64,000 bases of DNA from Tyto alba (taxonomy: Eukaryota; Chordata; Aves; Strigiformes; Tytonidae). A model generated the notes under the pieces. The model made no database searches and had not been told where the DNA came from. It worked only from the letters and a program-made list of their open reading frames with translations. Position numbers and translations under genes: made by a program. Below are positions 26,709 through 40,250 of this stretch, in pieces. The stretch lies in contig NW_024881300.1 in NCBI RefSeq assembly GCF_018691265.1, positions 1,135,046 through 1,199,045 on the forward strand, in the 5' to 3' direction. How positions within the stretch are numbered: position 1 is the stretch's first letter; every line of letters starts with the position of its first letter.

Positions 26709-26741
26709 AAGGAGAAAGAAAGAAAGAAAAAAAAAAAAAAT
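26709..26741. repeat. GAAA repeat running into A-run
   Basis: (GAAA)n followed by 14 A's. On the host-gene strand it is a T-rich tract lying about 15 nt downstream of the AG|GTAAGT site at 26761/26760. Confidence 0.92.
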
Positions 26742-26754
26742 ATCCCTAAGCCCC

Positions 26755-26779
26755 ACTTACCTAGGGACAGCAGGAGATT
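26755..26779 (-). promoter_or_regulatory. Candidate recursive splice (ratchet) site, AG|GTAAGT
   Basis: On the host strand the sequence reads TCTCCTGCTGTCCCTAG directly joined to GTAAGT. A good pyrimidine tract and acceptor thus abut a perfect donor, the same donor hexamer used by all four real exons. A T-rich tract follows about 15 nt downstream. It lies inside the 23.1-kb intron, 15.1 kb after the 53-nt exon and 8.0 kb before the 168-nt exon. A single AGGTAAGT octamer is expected about once per strand in 64 kb by chance, so function is inferred, not shown. Confidence 0.35.
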
Positions 26780-27687
26780 AAAAAGTCCTAGCTAGAAATA
26801 CCCACACTTTTTCTGTCTCATAACAGGTTCTGCTTCTTCTGCAAAGTGGAAAAATGACTTTGAATGCAACAGAAGCCCAAACAGTGCACTGTAGCACCAA
26901 TGCGTATACAGAAAATAAGACATTTCACCCCATGGAAGACAAACCTCCTACAGTAGGGGTTGGACATGCTCAGGTCCCACAGTCTTTGTAGTATCCCACT
27001 GAATCACATACAAGGTAATGGTGCAGTGCACCACACCACTACACACAGCCCAGTGAGGGACTGCTGTACAGTGGCCTCCCTCTCACCCCAACTCCATGCA
27101 GATCAAGCAAATTCATCCAAGGCTGGTTTGGCCCCTACAGAGCAACACCAGATGATGCTAATCAAAGAGCGCAGGACTCTTGGCAGGCCTGGATGTAGGT
27201 TTGGCTCAGAGGCTATTCCATGTTTTTGAACTTGCAACTGTAAAAGAGACAAAGCTCAGACCAAATCCTTATGGTAGAAGGACTTAAACGTGGCAAGCAT
27301 CCAAAGGAGAGGAAGGAAAAAAAAAAAAAGGAGAGAAAATCACAGCATCTCTCTCATATTAACAGAGAACAGGAACAAAAGGACAAAGTAATCCAAAGAT
27401 CAAAAAGACTCCAAGACAGACAGCTAGAAAGGCCTGAAAGAGTTCAGGAGATCCAGCAAAAGGTGGGTGCTAACAAGCACTGACTGATCTACCACAGAGA
27501 CTATAACCAGAAAGTAATGTTGTAAAATTTCCTTTTTAACAATATTGATCTAGCATGGTGGTTTTTAGACCAGATCAGCAACTCCTGCCATTTGACAGCT
27601 TCTGCATGTTAACTAGCTTTCGAAACAACATCAAACCACAGTTTACACCTAATTATATAATGTGACACTACCCACTGACTCATAAAG

Positions 27688-27741
27688 AAAAAAAAAAAAA
27701 AAAAAAAAAAAACCCCAAACAAACAAACAAAAAAAAAAAAC
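27688..27741. repeat. A-rich run with CAAA units
   Basis: 25 A's, then CCCC, AAAC/CAAA units, then a second run of A's. Confidence 0.93.
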
Positions 27742-29544
27742 CCAGAAGGCTCTGGATGGCTGCAAAACAGGCAATACTTTTGTCAACAGGAATGGTCTGT
27801 TCCACCTGCCCCAAAGATTCGTTATCGAATCCATTTCACTGTTACTTAGTGTGCACCTCACCACAGAATACATTAATCAAGATAAAAATCCTGCTTCCTT
27901 GAATGAATAAAGGTGGCAAGCACTCCTAACTTACAAGCTCGATGCATCACCTTCTGCCAGAGTCAGAGCATGATCTGGTCTTCCCTATACCAGAGAGGTC
28001 AAGATGTGCTACAAGCCAATTATAGCCCCATAAAGAGCACAACATGGTTAAAGAACAACTGCAAAACGGGTTGGTTCTATCTACAAAGGCAAGGCTCAAA
28101 AAACGCTCTAGCATGATCAGGTCACCACTGTACTATTATATCTATTATATTCCCTGACACAACACACTGGAGGGGGTGGGGAGACGAGTAGAGATGCAAA
28201 ACAATGTAGGACAGGGATTAAAAAAAAAAAAAAAGTCAGATGAGGAGTTTTGCCATTTATCTATTAAGTGGCAGGGACAAAGAAAGTCAGATACAAAAGC
28301 TTATCACATACACAAACTTCAAATCTCATCATACTAAATAATTCATGTGTTCATTTATAGGCCAACTTTTCAACTTTTAGCTGATAGGCAGGAACACCTT
28401 TATAAAATATTAAGACACCTTCAGGAAAATCTTGCAAGGTAATGGGCAAGAATAATTTTACAAAGACACTGAGGCAGAGCAGATAAGCGACTCAGCCAAA
28501 AGCAATGTTAGAGCTCACTGTGGAGTGCAGGGGGCCAGCATCCAGCTACTATCACAAACAATCCCTAAAATGGTATTTAATGAGGTAATAAAATTATGAA
28601 CCAAAAAAATGTATATAAACACAAGACCTTACAGGGAGAGAAGTCTTTCAGAAGTGCATCCTAACCCATGATGTTAAGGGGTTGCAATAAGGCCTTCTAG
28701 ATTCTAAACTGAGGTTCCTTAATACTTTGCACATCAATTAAGGTAAAGCAACAGGGTCTTCTGAGAAGGATCAGTAAAAATAGCTGCTATCCATCAGTTT
28801 GAGTTGTAGTGAAATTTAGCTTTATGTTGATGTTGCCTTTTATCTGAAAGGCTCAAATAATAGGTACAGTCTCTATAAAGAAATTTTTTTAATCTGAAAA
28901 ACAAGAAGTGCTGATTACAACTCTTGTTGCTAGCTAAATTGCTGTTTCTAAATTGGTAGTCAACTCTTAATTGTCACTAAGATTACCTGGATCATCCATA
29001 ATCTGTGCTACAGCTGGAAATGCAAATTGGGATATTGGTCAAGACTAAATCACAAACCCCACTATGCAGTGCCATCTCCACTCCACTTTGGAAACTCTGT
29101 TTTCACATGGTACAAAACCAACACAACCTGCTGGATGACAGAAAGCTCCACGCAAAGGCAGGCCCTGGCATACCCATATCATACATTTCTGGGAACATGT
29201 TGCATGAGAAAAAAGCGCAGAACCTCTACAAGGAGCCAGCCCATCTCCGAAAGAGTTATGGCATAGAAATCGGGGCATGGAAAAGCCCGGGACAGCCCCC
29301 AAGTAAGAATCACTTACCCACACTGATGTCTGAGCACTTACTAGCCTGTGGAAACACTTTCTTTGATTAGTCTTCCAAGGTCAGGCTTACTGCCTTGAAA
29401 TACTGATTCATGTTTTTGTTCAGCTTGAATGATGTGGCCAAGCACTCTCCCAAATATTCCAGGGTGAAGCATGGTTACTGAAAGCTCAGCTTTTGGTCTG
29501 TCTCCTCCATTCAAACCTCTGTATGCCCAAAAGCTGGTCTAATT

Positions 29545-29617
29545 GAAAAGACCAAAAGAAAAAGAAAAAAGAAAAAAAAAAGAAAAAAAAAAAAAAAAAG
29601 AAAGAAAATAAAAAAAA
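29545..29617. repeat. A-rich purine tract
   Basis: About 70 bases of almost pure A with scattered G's. Confidence 0.92.
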
Positions 29618-32600
29618 CAGCTCCCTAAGAACCTGACCAAATGGCTGGCAGCAGTTTTTCTGGCTGTAGACAGGGCAAGCAATACAATTAATACAAGCAA
29701 ACACATGAACTGGAGTGGGTCTGAAGGGGAAAAAAGCAGTAACTTCTATTTATACAAGAAGTAACTTCTTTATACAGTCCTAATTTTCACATAAATAGCC
29801 ATAACTAAAAACATGAGATTAAATTTAACCTTAATTCAGAAGGTTATTTGCCCCAGTTATGTGGTTCAGGAGCTGGTTTTGTTACTCACCAGCTCTGAAC
29901 ACATCAGATGTGACCTCATTTGAAGACCTAATCATCACTGCTCTGGTGTCACTCTTCAGCAAGCATCATGCAGCATACTAAGATGTCTGTCCAGCTCCTC
30001 TACACCATGCCAACTCACCCAGTATCAGCTCTTAGCAGAAGGCTCATGTTTTAAAACAGGTCCCACCTAAACAAGTTGTATGCAGCTATGTACAAGATAA
30101 CCTAACTAGGGGAGGCACACCTAAGGAGCAGAGCACAGGAGTGCATGGGGACAGCGGCTTTAGAGGGTAAAGAAACTGCACATGCTTCCAGGTACAAATA
30201 TAAAGGCCAGTTCAGCATTTCTTGTTTTGCTTATTCTCAACACCTTACAAAAACTGTGCGAGTCCATCCACTATAAACTACAGATCCTAGACACCACAAT
30301 TCAGCACAGTGACTCCAAAAAAACAAGACCTGTTGGGAAGAAAAAGGGAACGGTACATAAACTAACATACAAATTTGTGCATTTCTTGCAATTCCTGCAC
30401 AGCATGTTCATAGTGAGAGTTGGTTAAGGATCTACCCAACAGGATGGCTCAAGCTTCCTAAGGTGGACTCCTTCATACCCCTACAACTTCCCCTCTGCAG
30501 GTGTTGTAGACATCAAGCTCTTTTTCCAGTGCTGATTATGAGTAAACAAGATGCAGGCTGGCCACCTCTGCCAGGCACTATAAAAGTTGCTTCCCCTGAC
30601 GAGGCCAGCCACATGCAACACACCACGCCCAGACAAAGGAGAAGCAAAAAAGATGAATGCTACTACATGCCTGAAGACCAACAATCTTTGCTTGACACTA
30701 CTGATTTCAAGAGAATATATGCATTTAAAAGAATGGCTAATCTGAGTTCAGGCTATTCAAACACCCTAACAACATAATCTAATCTAAAATACCAATTCAC
30801 GTAACTCAACATGTATTTTGAAACAAAACCCTCACAGCCATACTTGTACACAAATTCAGTCCACAACCTTCCCTGTCTGTACCACAATGGACCTACACAC
30901 ACTATGTTAATTCTTTTAATCATATACTGCTAAGTTTTAACTTTGGATGTCTCCAAAATCTAGATCTTGCAAATCCAAACCCTGTCAGAAAGCCCACTCC
31001 TGGGCTATGTGAAAAATTGAAGAACGTGGAAGAATGAACTTCCAGTTCTTGTAGGAGCTGAAGAAGGGATATGAATGAATTCATAGCAAATGCATCAAAT
31101 CAACTTCAATATTCGAGCTGGAATTTTTATAGAAGTTCAGGCGACCTCAGCATGTAGAGTAGGATCTGAGAAAGCTGACCTGAAAGTGAGAAAGCTTATG
31201 TGGGATGAAGAGAAGATGCAATTAAGTGGAGCTTGGCAGACTTTGATTGGTAGTGGATAGGTCAATTAAAACACAAGATTTGCAAAGATACGTAGAACTT
31301 TTTTTTTTTTTTTTTTAACTGAAGATCATACAATTTTGAGAAAGAACAACCTTATTAAAGGGTATTTACTGATCTGAAGAGAGTAGAAGCAGGAAGAGAA
31401 AACAAGATGAGGGTAAGTTAAGTAATGCCAGAGGAACTCAGAGATCATGGTTTTTCAACATAGATGAAGCAGGGCACCAACGATGCATTTAAAATTTGGT
31501 CAGGCAGTGCATACACACAGAACCGAGAACAAAGATGAAAAAAGAAACAATATAAATGAACCAGAGATGCCCGAAATAAACAAGAAGTGAGTATTTCCCA
31601 GATTACTTTCCTATGATGAAATTTTACATACACTGAATACATTCTATTGATTCCGTATGGGAAAAATTCTTACACTAAAAATATGTGAAAGCCTAAATTC
31701 AAAGGAAATCCTTTTGTTTTATTATAAGAAGCCCAAATTTCTTATCCAATTCTTTAGTATGACCTTCATTTGAACTTAAATTTTTTAAAAAATAATCAAA
31801 AGCTATTTTGAAAATAGCACATGGTGCAGCACAGTAACAGCAGATTTGAGAATAAAACAACCCATTTCAACCAGTCTCAGGACACTTTCTCCAGTATAAG
31901 ATTTTTTTTTTTTTTTAAATGGGGATGGGTACTTTGTATTACTTAGTCTTGCCCTGTGGACAGAATAGTTATTAGCAGTTGGAGTGCACTTAACTGTGAT
32001 CCTGGAGAGCACCTTTCAGTTTAGTTTAGAAGATAGAAGGGTAGCACAACTGAAGATATAAATAAAAGTACAGCAAGTGGTGACAGTTAGGAGATTCACT
32101 TAAAAAAATACACCTCACTTCCAAAATAGAAACTCATGTAGACAAATCCAAAACATTCTGTCTTAAAGTCTTAAATCTGTCTTAAAGAACTCTTAAATCT
32201 ATTGTAATGTGTATCTTTCTCTTGGTCGTGTATGTTTACTATCAACCACTGTTCTAAGCTCCACAATTATCTTCACCCATCCAGACGCGCTCTCAAGCGA
32301 TGAGCAATTCTTCTAAAAATCCATTCTGCGCAAATGGATCACTAATTCCGAAGCTGAACCAACACACTGATCCACTTTGCTCGCATTTCTCCCATTACAC
32401 AGCACTAAAATCTGCAATTTCTAAACATACCAATAACCTCTTAGGATGTTGAAGACAGACACAAATTACGTTTTCAGGTCAAAACCTAATTAAACTGACA
32501 ACAAGGCTACCCAAGTAAAGTTTTTGGAGCAGTTCTCAGGCTGCTTTGTGCCCTCAGATCCTACTGAACCTCAGTTTTTTGGCAATGCTAACTGATCCCA

Positions 32601-35584
32601 AGTAACCTGCATTTATGCAACAGGAAACTTTCCTAAATGCTCCAGTGCATTTTGCCCAAAATATACTCATGGGGTTTGCTCAGCCTGGGGAGCAGCGACA
32701 GCAGCGGCAGGATCGCAGCCCTCCTCTGGCAGCCACCGTAGGTCTGAGGCTCTCTCTGCTTCGATCTTCCACATCCCTTTGTATTTTGGAGTGATTAATA
32801 GCATCCCCCTCTGTGTATTGTGAGTGAGCTTCTGGTGGCCTCTACCTCAGACTACCACTGGACTCCTCTACCATACACTTTCTTTGCAAGAAGTCACTGT
32901 CCTTTGATTTCAGGTAACCTCCTCCACCACCACAAAGATGATGCTCTCACCCCACTGTACTCCGGGGTGTTAATAGCCATGGCACGCACATCCCAGACTT
33001 TTTAACATATCACCAGCAACAAACCAGACACAGCCAGAAGGCATCTGGCTCAGAAATTTCTCCATTACCCATGTTTGAGTTTTCCTCATGACACCCTTCC
33101 ATAGCCTTGACATTGCCAATATTAGCACACAGCCCCTTCCAATAATAGTTAATAGCCCTTCTGAGCTCAGTAGCTTCACAAACCTCCAGTCCCTTGATCA
33201 TCTGGACTATAAAATATCAGACAGGTAACAGCAAAACAAGAGCATGATTTCACTGACAATTGTTTTCAATGTTTTACTATGTGACTGAATGAAACAAAGC
33301 TCACTGCAAAAAAAATAATCCAATCAAGTTCCATTATCGTCCAACTCCTCACCAAAATAAAAGGTATCCAGCCATCATCTTCAAGCAACTTGAAAAAAAG
33401 GCAGAGACAGATAAAAATCTAGAGACATGCAGGCAGCCAAGCTAGCTTCAGCCCTGTATGCGCTAACAAGATGCTCCTTTATAAAAACCAGTCTCCATGA
33501 TCAGCTGGATAACTGTTAATTGGAGGAAACACACGGTCTTTAATTAAGGTTTTCAGCACATACCTTAGGTGAGAGTAATATTTGTTTCTATCAAAAATAA
33601 TCTCAGACCACTGTTATCCATGCTTTTCTGTAGAATAAAGTTTCACAGAGGAGTTGTTTCAACCTGCACTACCCGTCTGATCAACTGGGCAACAGATCCG
33701 AGTTAATAACAACCACAAATCAAGCAGTGCCCCCCACCCATTATTATTAACCCAATTACATGACCCAGTTCGCATGCAGCCCCACAAACTGGTTTGCTAG
33801 GATAAATGAGAGGGTACCAGAAGTGTAAGCAAGTTCATGGATAGGAACTGGCACAGCCAGCTGAAGGAGTACCTGTATAACTAAGTCCTGGAGGTGTTTC
33901 CATAAGTAGCTTTGGGGGAATGAACATTGATTTATTTAAAAAAAAAAAAAAAATCAATATCAACCCTCTATTTTCCTTAATCTGACATACAAAAATTAAT
34001 CGTCATACTCTATAATTTATGCAGGTGCTAAATAAGTCATGTCTTTATCAAATTCCTTATGGGTACACTAGTTATCTATATGCAAATCACACACCAAAAT
34101 CAAGATTTGGGTACTATTCAATCTAGGTTATACTTACTGCACAAATAAAATTAAATTCCTGACAAGTCAAATCTCCTCCTGGCTAGCAAGGGTAAAGGTT
34201 TAAATGTGGAATGGCAAGCACAGTTGGGTTATATCTCTTCAGTGAATAACTCCAGCAGGACACAGTACAGATGGTTTTGCCATTATCAATCTAGCAGAAG
34301 TAACATTAACAGATCCAACTTGACATAAAAAGTATTAAATGTTGAACCAAGTATACATTTTGGTACCACTTTGATTAAATTACTTAAGTAATCACTTTGA
34401 TCCAAAGACACTATCAAACAGTACTTAAAAGATCCATGGTGCTTAATCCTGAAGAGGATCCAACAAAGTACAACTAGAAAATACAATGCAAACAGGCAAA
34501 TAAGCAATGATCATATAAAAGTAAGGACTCAGATCCCTTCTAAGAAATCACAAGGTTTCCCTTCCAGTCATTCTTGACTAACTGGAGTGGTTTAACTAGA
34601 AACCTCGGTTATCTCAAGTCCTCTATGAAGAGCCACAGCAACACTAAGAACAAAACAGGGGTCAGGGGGGTAAATTGAATGTCTCCATGCTTCTTTACAG
34701 CATTAAGCCTTCCTTATGGATTATAACGGAGGGGAGGAACAGAATTCAGGTTTCTCCATGGTCCTCCAAGGTTCCCTACACACTCCACAGGCACTGGCCA
34801 TGGGTAGCTTTACTTCAACCTGACACACACTGAGCACAACAGGGAGCCTGCACATACCCTGATGTCTGCCTGCTCAGCCTTGACACGTGAAGTCTAAGCT
34901 GTCAGCAGCCTGGACTGCCACTGCTTTCTCATCCTTCTTTCCACCCATCTGCCTTCCTAATGTGTCAACAAGTTGCAATACAGATAGATTATATAATTAA
35001 ATATACACGTAAACTGAAAGCAAAACTTTGATTTGTTCTATTTCCTCAACACAGCAAATAGAGTAGAAGGAAAGTTACATTTAAGGTATATTTACTAGAG
35101 AGACAAGAAAATGCAAGTAGCATTGCTTAAGACTTTACTAAGACACTATATGGAAATCCCACATGCCATTTTGGTCAACTACTTTTAAAGACTGTTCTGG
35201 AAGAGCTTTGCAGCAGGACAAATACCATAAAGTATTTTAAGACAGAGCTTGATCAGCTGCATAAATAGTTAAACAAACTCAATAGAAATTAATTCTAAAG
35301 ATAGAAAATCAAGCTGGGTGTCAAAAATGCTGATTTAGCCAGGAGGAATTGAAAGCAGACTGAACCACTGTTTCCCACATACTGTTCATATATTTAATCC
35401 CATACTTCAGGGGTTTTGCTGGTTGCTCTAGAAGCCATGGGGGAAGGCCCTTTTTTTCCCACTTAACCATCTAGCTATTTCCCCTCCTCTTTCTGCTTAA
35501 ACCTTAGAAACTGTGAAAGCTTGGCAAGGATTTTCCTTTGCCCTTGTTTGCAGCGTGGGATAGGAGCCACTTCCTGGACTTGCT

Positions 35585-36040
35585 CTGAATTTTAATGTTT
35601 TCTTTTACTATAGGGCGTAAGGCACTGGTGCTTGTGATGCATCCAGCAGTCAGAGTTCAGGAAAGAGCAACAAGAGTTGTCACAAATCAAAAAACCATGA
35701 CAAATAGGGACAAGGTGAAGAGCCAGGGATGTGTGGTCTAGAGAGAAAACCACAAAGCAGTGATAGAAGTCTTCACGTATACAGCTACGAAGAGGAAAGA
35801 AATGAATTATCCTCCACCTCCACATGATCCAAGAGTAATGGACTTCGACTACATGGGATATTCAGCTTAGTCATCAGGAAAAGTTTCCAATGCAAGGACA
35901 CTGTTGGAAGAAGTTGCCAGAAAGACAATGAAAGACTGCTTTAGACACACACCTGTCAGGCAAGACTGATGCATAATTGAATTAGCTTCAGATCAGATGA
36001 TTTGGTGAGGTCTCATCTTCTATAATTATTATATTTACCC
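35585..36040 (+). mobile_element. Ancient CR1 3' UTR remnant
   Basis: The blocks GATAGAAGTCTTCACGTATA, GAGGAAAGAAATGAATTATC, CTCCACCTCCACATGATCC, AGAGTAATGGACTTCGACTA and CATCAGGAAAAGTTTCC follow the CR1 3' UTR order (run-on fragment, 'spare' sentence, failure to heal). Divergence is high, implying an old insertion. It faces the next CR1 piece tail to tail. Confidence 0.6.
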
Positions 36041-36214
36041 CTGGGACTAATTCCTCTAGCACAGGTCCTTCATTTGCCATTGGAGTCACAGAAAGGGACA
36101 ACCCAAAGCACAAACTGATACATGGAAACAAAGTTCTTTAAACACAGTTGAAGTAGATCCCCTAGCAATCACAGAAGGAGAAAAAAATAAAAAACAACAG
36201 CAACAAAAAACTGG

Positions 36215-36630
36215 CTAGAAGGAACATCTGGAGGTCTCAAGTCAAACTTCCCACTCAGGGTTAACTTAAGGGTTGGATCAGACTGCCTAGAGCCTTGTCC
36301 AATTGAGGTTTGAAAATCTCCAAGGATAAAGCCCCTGTAATAACCCATCCTCAACTGTGATGAGGAATAATATCCTATTTCCCATGAGAATTTTATTTGT
36401 TGCAACTAGTGCCTGTTGCCTCTCTTCCTTGTACTATGCACCTCTGAGAAGAGTCTGGGTCCACGTTCTCTACAAGCTCCTTTAGATAGCGAAAGGCTGC
36501 TAGTAGATCTCTTCTCCACCTCTTCTGCAGGCTGAACAAGCCCAGCTCCCTTAGTTTCTCACTGGTTCCTACAGTACGACATCTATCCAGACTCCCTTCT
36601 CTGACAGCCCCTGGAAGTGGGCACACCTGC
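36215..36630 (-). mobile_element. CR1 LINE 3' UTR fragment
   Basis: On the minus strand this gives the CR1 3' UTR. Plus-strand landmarks are CATCTGGAGGTCTCAAGTC, CCTTGTCCAATTGAGGTTTG, GCCTCTCTTCCTTGTACTAT and GGCTGAACAAGCCCAGCTCC. The terminal tail is missing. Same orientation as the host gene. Confidence 0.82.
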
Positions 36631-39600
36631 CTGAAAAACCCTTGTGAACACTCCTAGGGCAGAAACCAGTATCTTTTTCTTCTCAAAGGAAGAAACAGGA
36701 AGACAGATTCCTCAATAGCCTTGCTTCCCTGCTTGCATCTCCTCTGACAGCATGCAAGATAAACTGAGAATAAATAAAGTCCTATCTACAAATATCAACA
36801 GAAACCTATCAGCAAGAGGTGAGTGCAAAGGAAAGGAAGGAATCTCCAGACAAAGCTGAAATGGAAAGCATCGTGTTGGTGGCTTTTGGAGGAGGATGGA
36901 TGGCATTCCCAGAGGAGGGGAGCACAGGGAAGTCTTAATTCCCAGTGCTCGTTTCTATTTTATCTACGTGTCTACAAAAACAGATCACTCAGAAGAACCC
37001 TTTGCTGAACAAAGACACAGGTCAGTTGGACAAACTGTTTCTGGTTTTGCTGACCTGGCTTAAGGCATTACAGTCCCAGAAGCCAAACCCCAATATGGAG
37101 CAGGTTTCTGTACACCAAATTCTACTGGTTTACCAGGCTGCACTTTAATTCAAGTCTATAAAACATTCTTGAATTTGAAAGCTTGTTCTTTTCATAGGGA
37201 GTTTGAAGCAGGCAGATAGTGAATAAGCCAAGCAGTATGTTTTCATCTGAAAAGTAAGGTGAAAAAATAATCAGTTTCATAAAACAAAACAATGGTGAGT
37301 GAAAGCTGGCACTCCCTTTAACATGTGCAATGCTGCACAGCAGGGAAAGTCAGTTATTAACCAGAGGGTGTTTAAAGTCTCTAAAAGTGATTGATCAGAT
37401 TCTATCTATGCTGTTTCAGAAACTGAAGCAGGGTATGGCTAAGGGTATGGTTTCACAACATTTTAGGCCAAACTAAGACCTTGCTGCTACCATAGAGAAT
37501 CATCCCTCCTTCCCTCTCTGCCTGGCTGTATGTTTCTGCTGGGATACCTCAAACAGGTGGAACAAATGAAACATTATCTCTCAACAGCATGAAGGGCTTG
37601 AACCAATGCAGAACATCACATGCAGGGGAGAATCATCTCCAGTGTGCACATCTCATCCATATTAAAAACAGGAACACCTGTCTTCTCCATTTTATGAAAG
37701 GTAGGTGAAAACTGTAGCAAGCCAGCAACGTATCTTCAGCTGGGCTCAGAAAAACTTCCTGGATTAAAAGCTAAATAATAAAAAAAAAGAGAGAATGTTT
37801 CACATGTTATATTCAAGATGCAAAGGTAAGAAGAGCATTGCTCCATGAGTACTGAAGGAACCAGCCTGCCACAATCCCAACACAGCAGAAAAGCAGGCAG
37901 GTGCCTGAAAGCTGGCCTGGCCTGGCAAAGGAGGTGACAAGTGCCAGAGCCAGAGGCTTGCACGAGGGAAGACGAGGGACTGTGCAGCTGTAGGTGGCGG
38001 GGAGGAAGGGTCAGGTTTCTCTTCTTTGATGACAGTGAATTAGATCAGTTCAGCTGTAACATGTAATTTCATCCTCAGATACCAAAATACTGAGCACACA
38101 TGAAAAAAAGTTGTATCTGGGGAAAGAAGTGAAGAGACATTTCAATAAAAGCCACTAGTTTAAAGCAGAATGTTTATTAGTGCTCTAAATGCCTTTTAAT
38201 AGTTTTAAAAATAATCATTAGAAAATCAACAAGATATGTCAGGGTCACATAAGTTAGTACTTCAATAAAAATCCCACAATAATTCCAGGCCTGCTGATTG
38301 AATTCCAAAGCACAGCCCACAGAAACCTTGAGTCAAACAGGGACAGGGCACTCTCCTTTTAAAAGCAGTCTCTATTCGCAGTGCAGAGAAAAGTAGTTTA
38401 GGGAAACACGCAGTTTGCTCCAACCACACTTCCAACCTTCAGAGAAAGCTCAGTACTACCCACATCAGCACCGAGCTGGGTTGAAGCCAAAATAAATTTG
38501 GCATAAAGCAGAAATGCCCTGACTTTGAACTGGATATGGCCAAAGCGTTTCTTCTTTGGGGGGGAAGGAGTCTGAGACAGAACCCAGCAGCAAGATTGTT
38601 CTTTGAAGTAGGGCTGACAGGGTGCCGAGGATCCCCACTTAAATTGGGAACAAGAGAGGGACCAACTTTGGCTCCCATACCAGGCTTTGGGCTCCCAAAC
38701 CACTACCTGTAGCGGGTCACATACTGTCCTGCCAGCACGGTGAGCAAAAAATGATCTGTTAAAGCAGAAGTGATTTAGAAAGGGTCTAAGGAGACAAACC
38801 TGGCAGGGTTTCAGTTCACAAAAAGTTAAAATTATATTTTGATACGAAGCCAAGTCAAGACTCCAAAGTCTGTCACTTCTTTGTGAGCTCTCGCTTACTC
38901 CGGGCTGTGAAGGACCTGATAACAGTTAAGCCTGATACATGTTTCTCACTTCAATTACTTGAGCAATATACTACAAAAAATAAAACGGATTCATTCTCCA
39001 AAAGTCAGGAAGATAATTAGTGAGCTGTAATACTGAGCCATGCAGTTCATTTTACACTGATGATGGGAGATCAACCTAACCATGCTTGCAGAATCACTCT
39101 TGGCAGCATAATCTGCATGTGAACAAACAAACAACAGGTTCATAGGATCAAATTTGTACAATTCATTGCTAAATAAGCACTATCTGAAGTCTCAAGTTCA
39201 CTTTATATTTTATGTCACTTGGAGAAAAGAATTACACATTCATCACGTACACTCTAGAAATAACAGTAGTGTACAGGCACTTTGATTCAAACTGGCCACA
39301 AAACAGTGCCCATGTAGCTCTTGACCTTCAATGCCATTAAAAATTATCTAATTTTTAGTCTCTAAAGGAAAAAAAAAAAAAAAAAAAGAAAATAAATTAC
39401 GTTGGCTGTTCAATTTCAGGACAACACACCTATGACATTCAGTACATATCATCTCAGGTTAGTATTCAGCCATGCTATATATATATGTATGTCCATGTCA
39501 TAATCCCAGAAGAATCCTAGGTTAAACTTAATCCAACTAATCCAACTAGCAGTCTACAGGCCAAGTCTACACGAAAATCCCACCTATTTTTCCACTGCAC

Positions 39601-40074
39601 AATCCAGAGAGTCATTTATTCAACAGAACATGTTCCCTTTAATAGCCAAACAACAACTCTTCCAAGCAGTCAAGCACTTAAACCCTGGGAAGAGATGATG
39701 GGACTAGACCCATGCTTAGTCTTGTACATGCACACAATCCACTTGGGTTGGGAGGATTACGGGCAGAGGGAGTGCAGAGAGAGAAGCAGAATGAAAACTG
39801 AGACTTCTGTACCTGTTGACACCAGATCATCATGATCTAGACATTCCCTACATTTTTGCAACCAACTATCACTTGAGAAAACTGGCAGTGTCCTCCCTTC
39901 CTCCTTCCCTGGTCTAGTTCTGAGTAGATGAAGGCCTGTGACCTTAATTCTCTCTCCAATGTGTATATGCATTAGTTGTCATAACAATTATTAACAAATA
40001 CAGTTTGCAGCAAGATGAAAATTCTTTAAAACATGGGTGTCACTGAAACCATTCCCATTCTCCCAAAGCCAGAG

Positions 40075-40250
40075 TTATCATAGAAGTGGAGAATAACTAA
40101 GGAGAGAAGGGACCTCCAGAAGTGACCTAGACCAACCACTGCTCAAAGGAAGTCTGACTAGATCAGGTTGGTCAAGGCCATGTCCAGCAGAGTCCTAAAT
40201 ATCTCCAAAAGTTAGAGGTTCCACAAGCTCTCTAGACAGGTCTGAAATTG
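40075..40250 (-). mobile_element. Short CR1 3' end fragment
   Basis: The plus-strand blocks AGAAGGGACCTCCAGAAGTG, CTAGACCAACCACTGCTCAA, GATCAGGTTGGTCAAGGCCA and TCTCCAAAAGTTAGAGGTTC match the reverse complement of the CR1 3' end (last about 180 nt). Same orientation as the host gene. Confidence 0.78.

Noticed and set aside
38398..38853. 151-codon minus-strand ORF in the host-gene orientation
   Set aside because: No recognisable domain. Several ORFs of this length are expected by chance in 64 kb over six frames, and no splice-site pattern or homology supports an exon.
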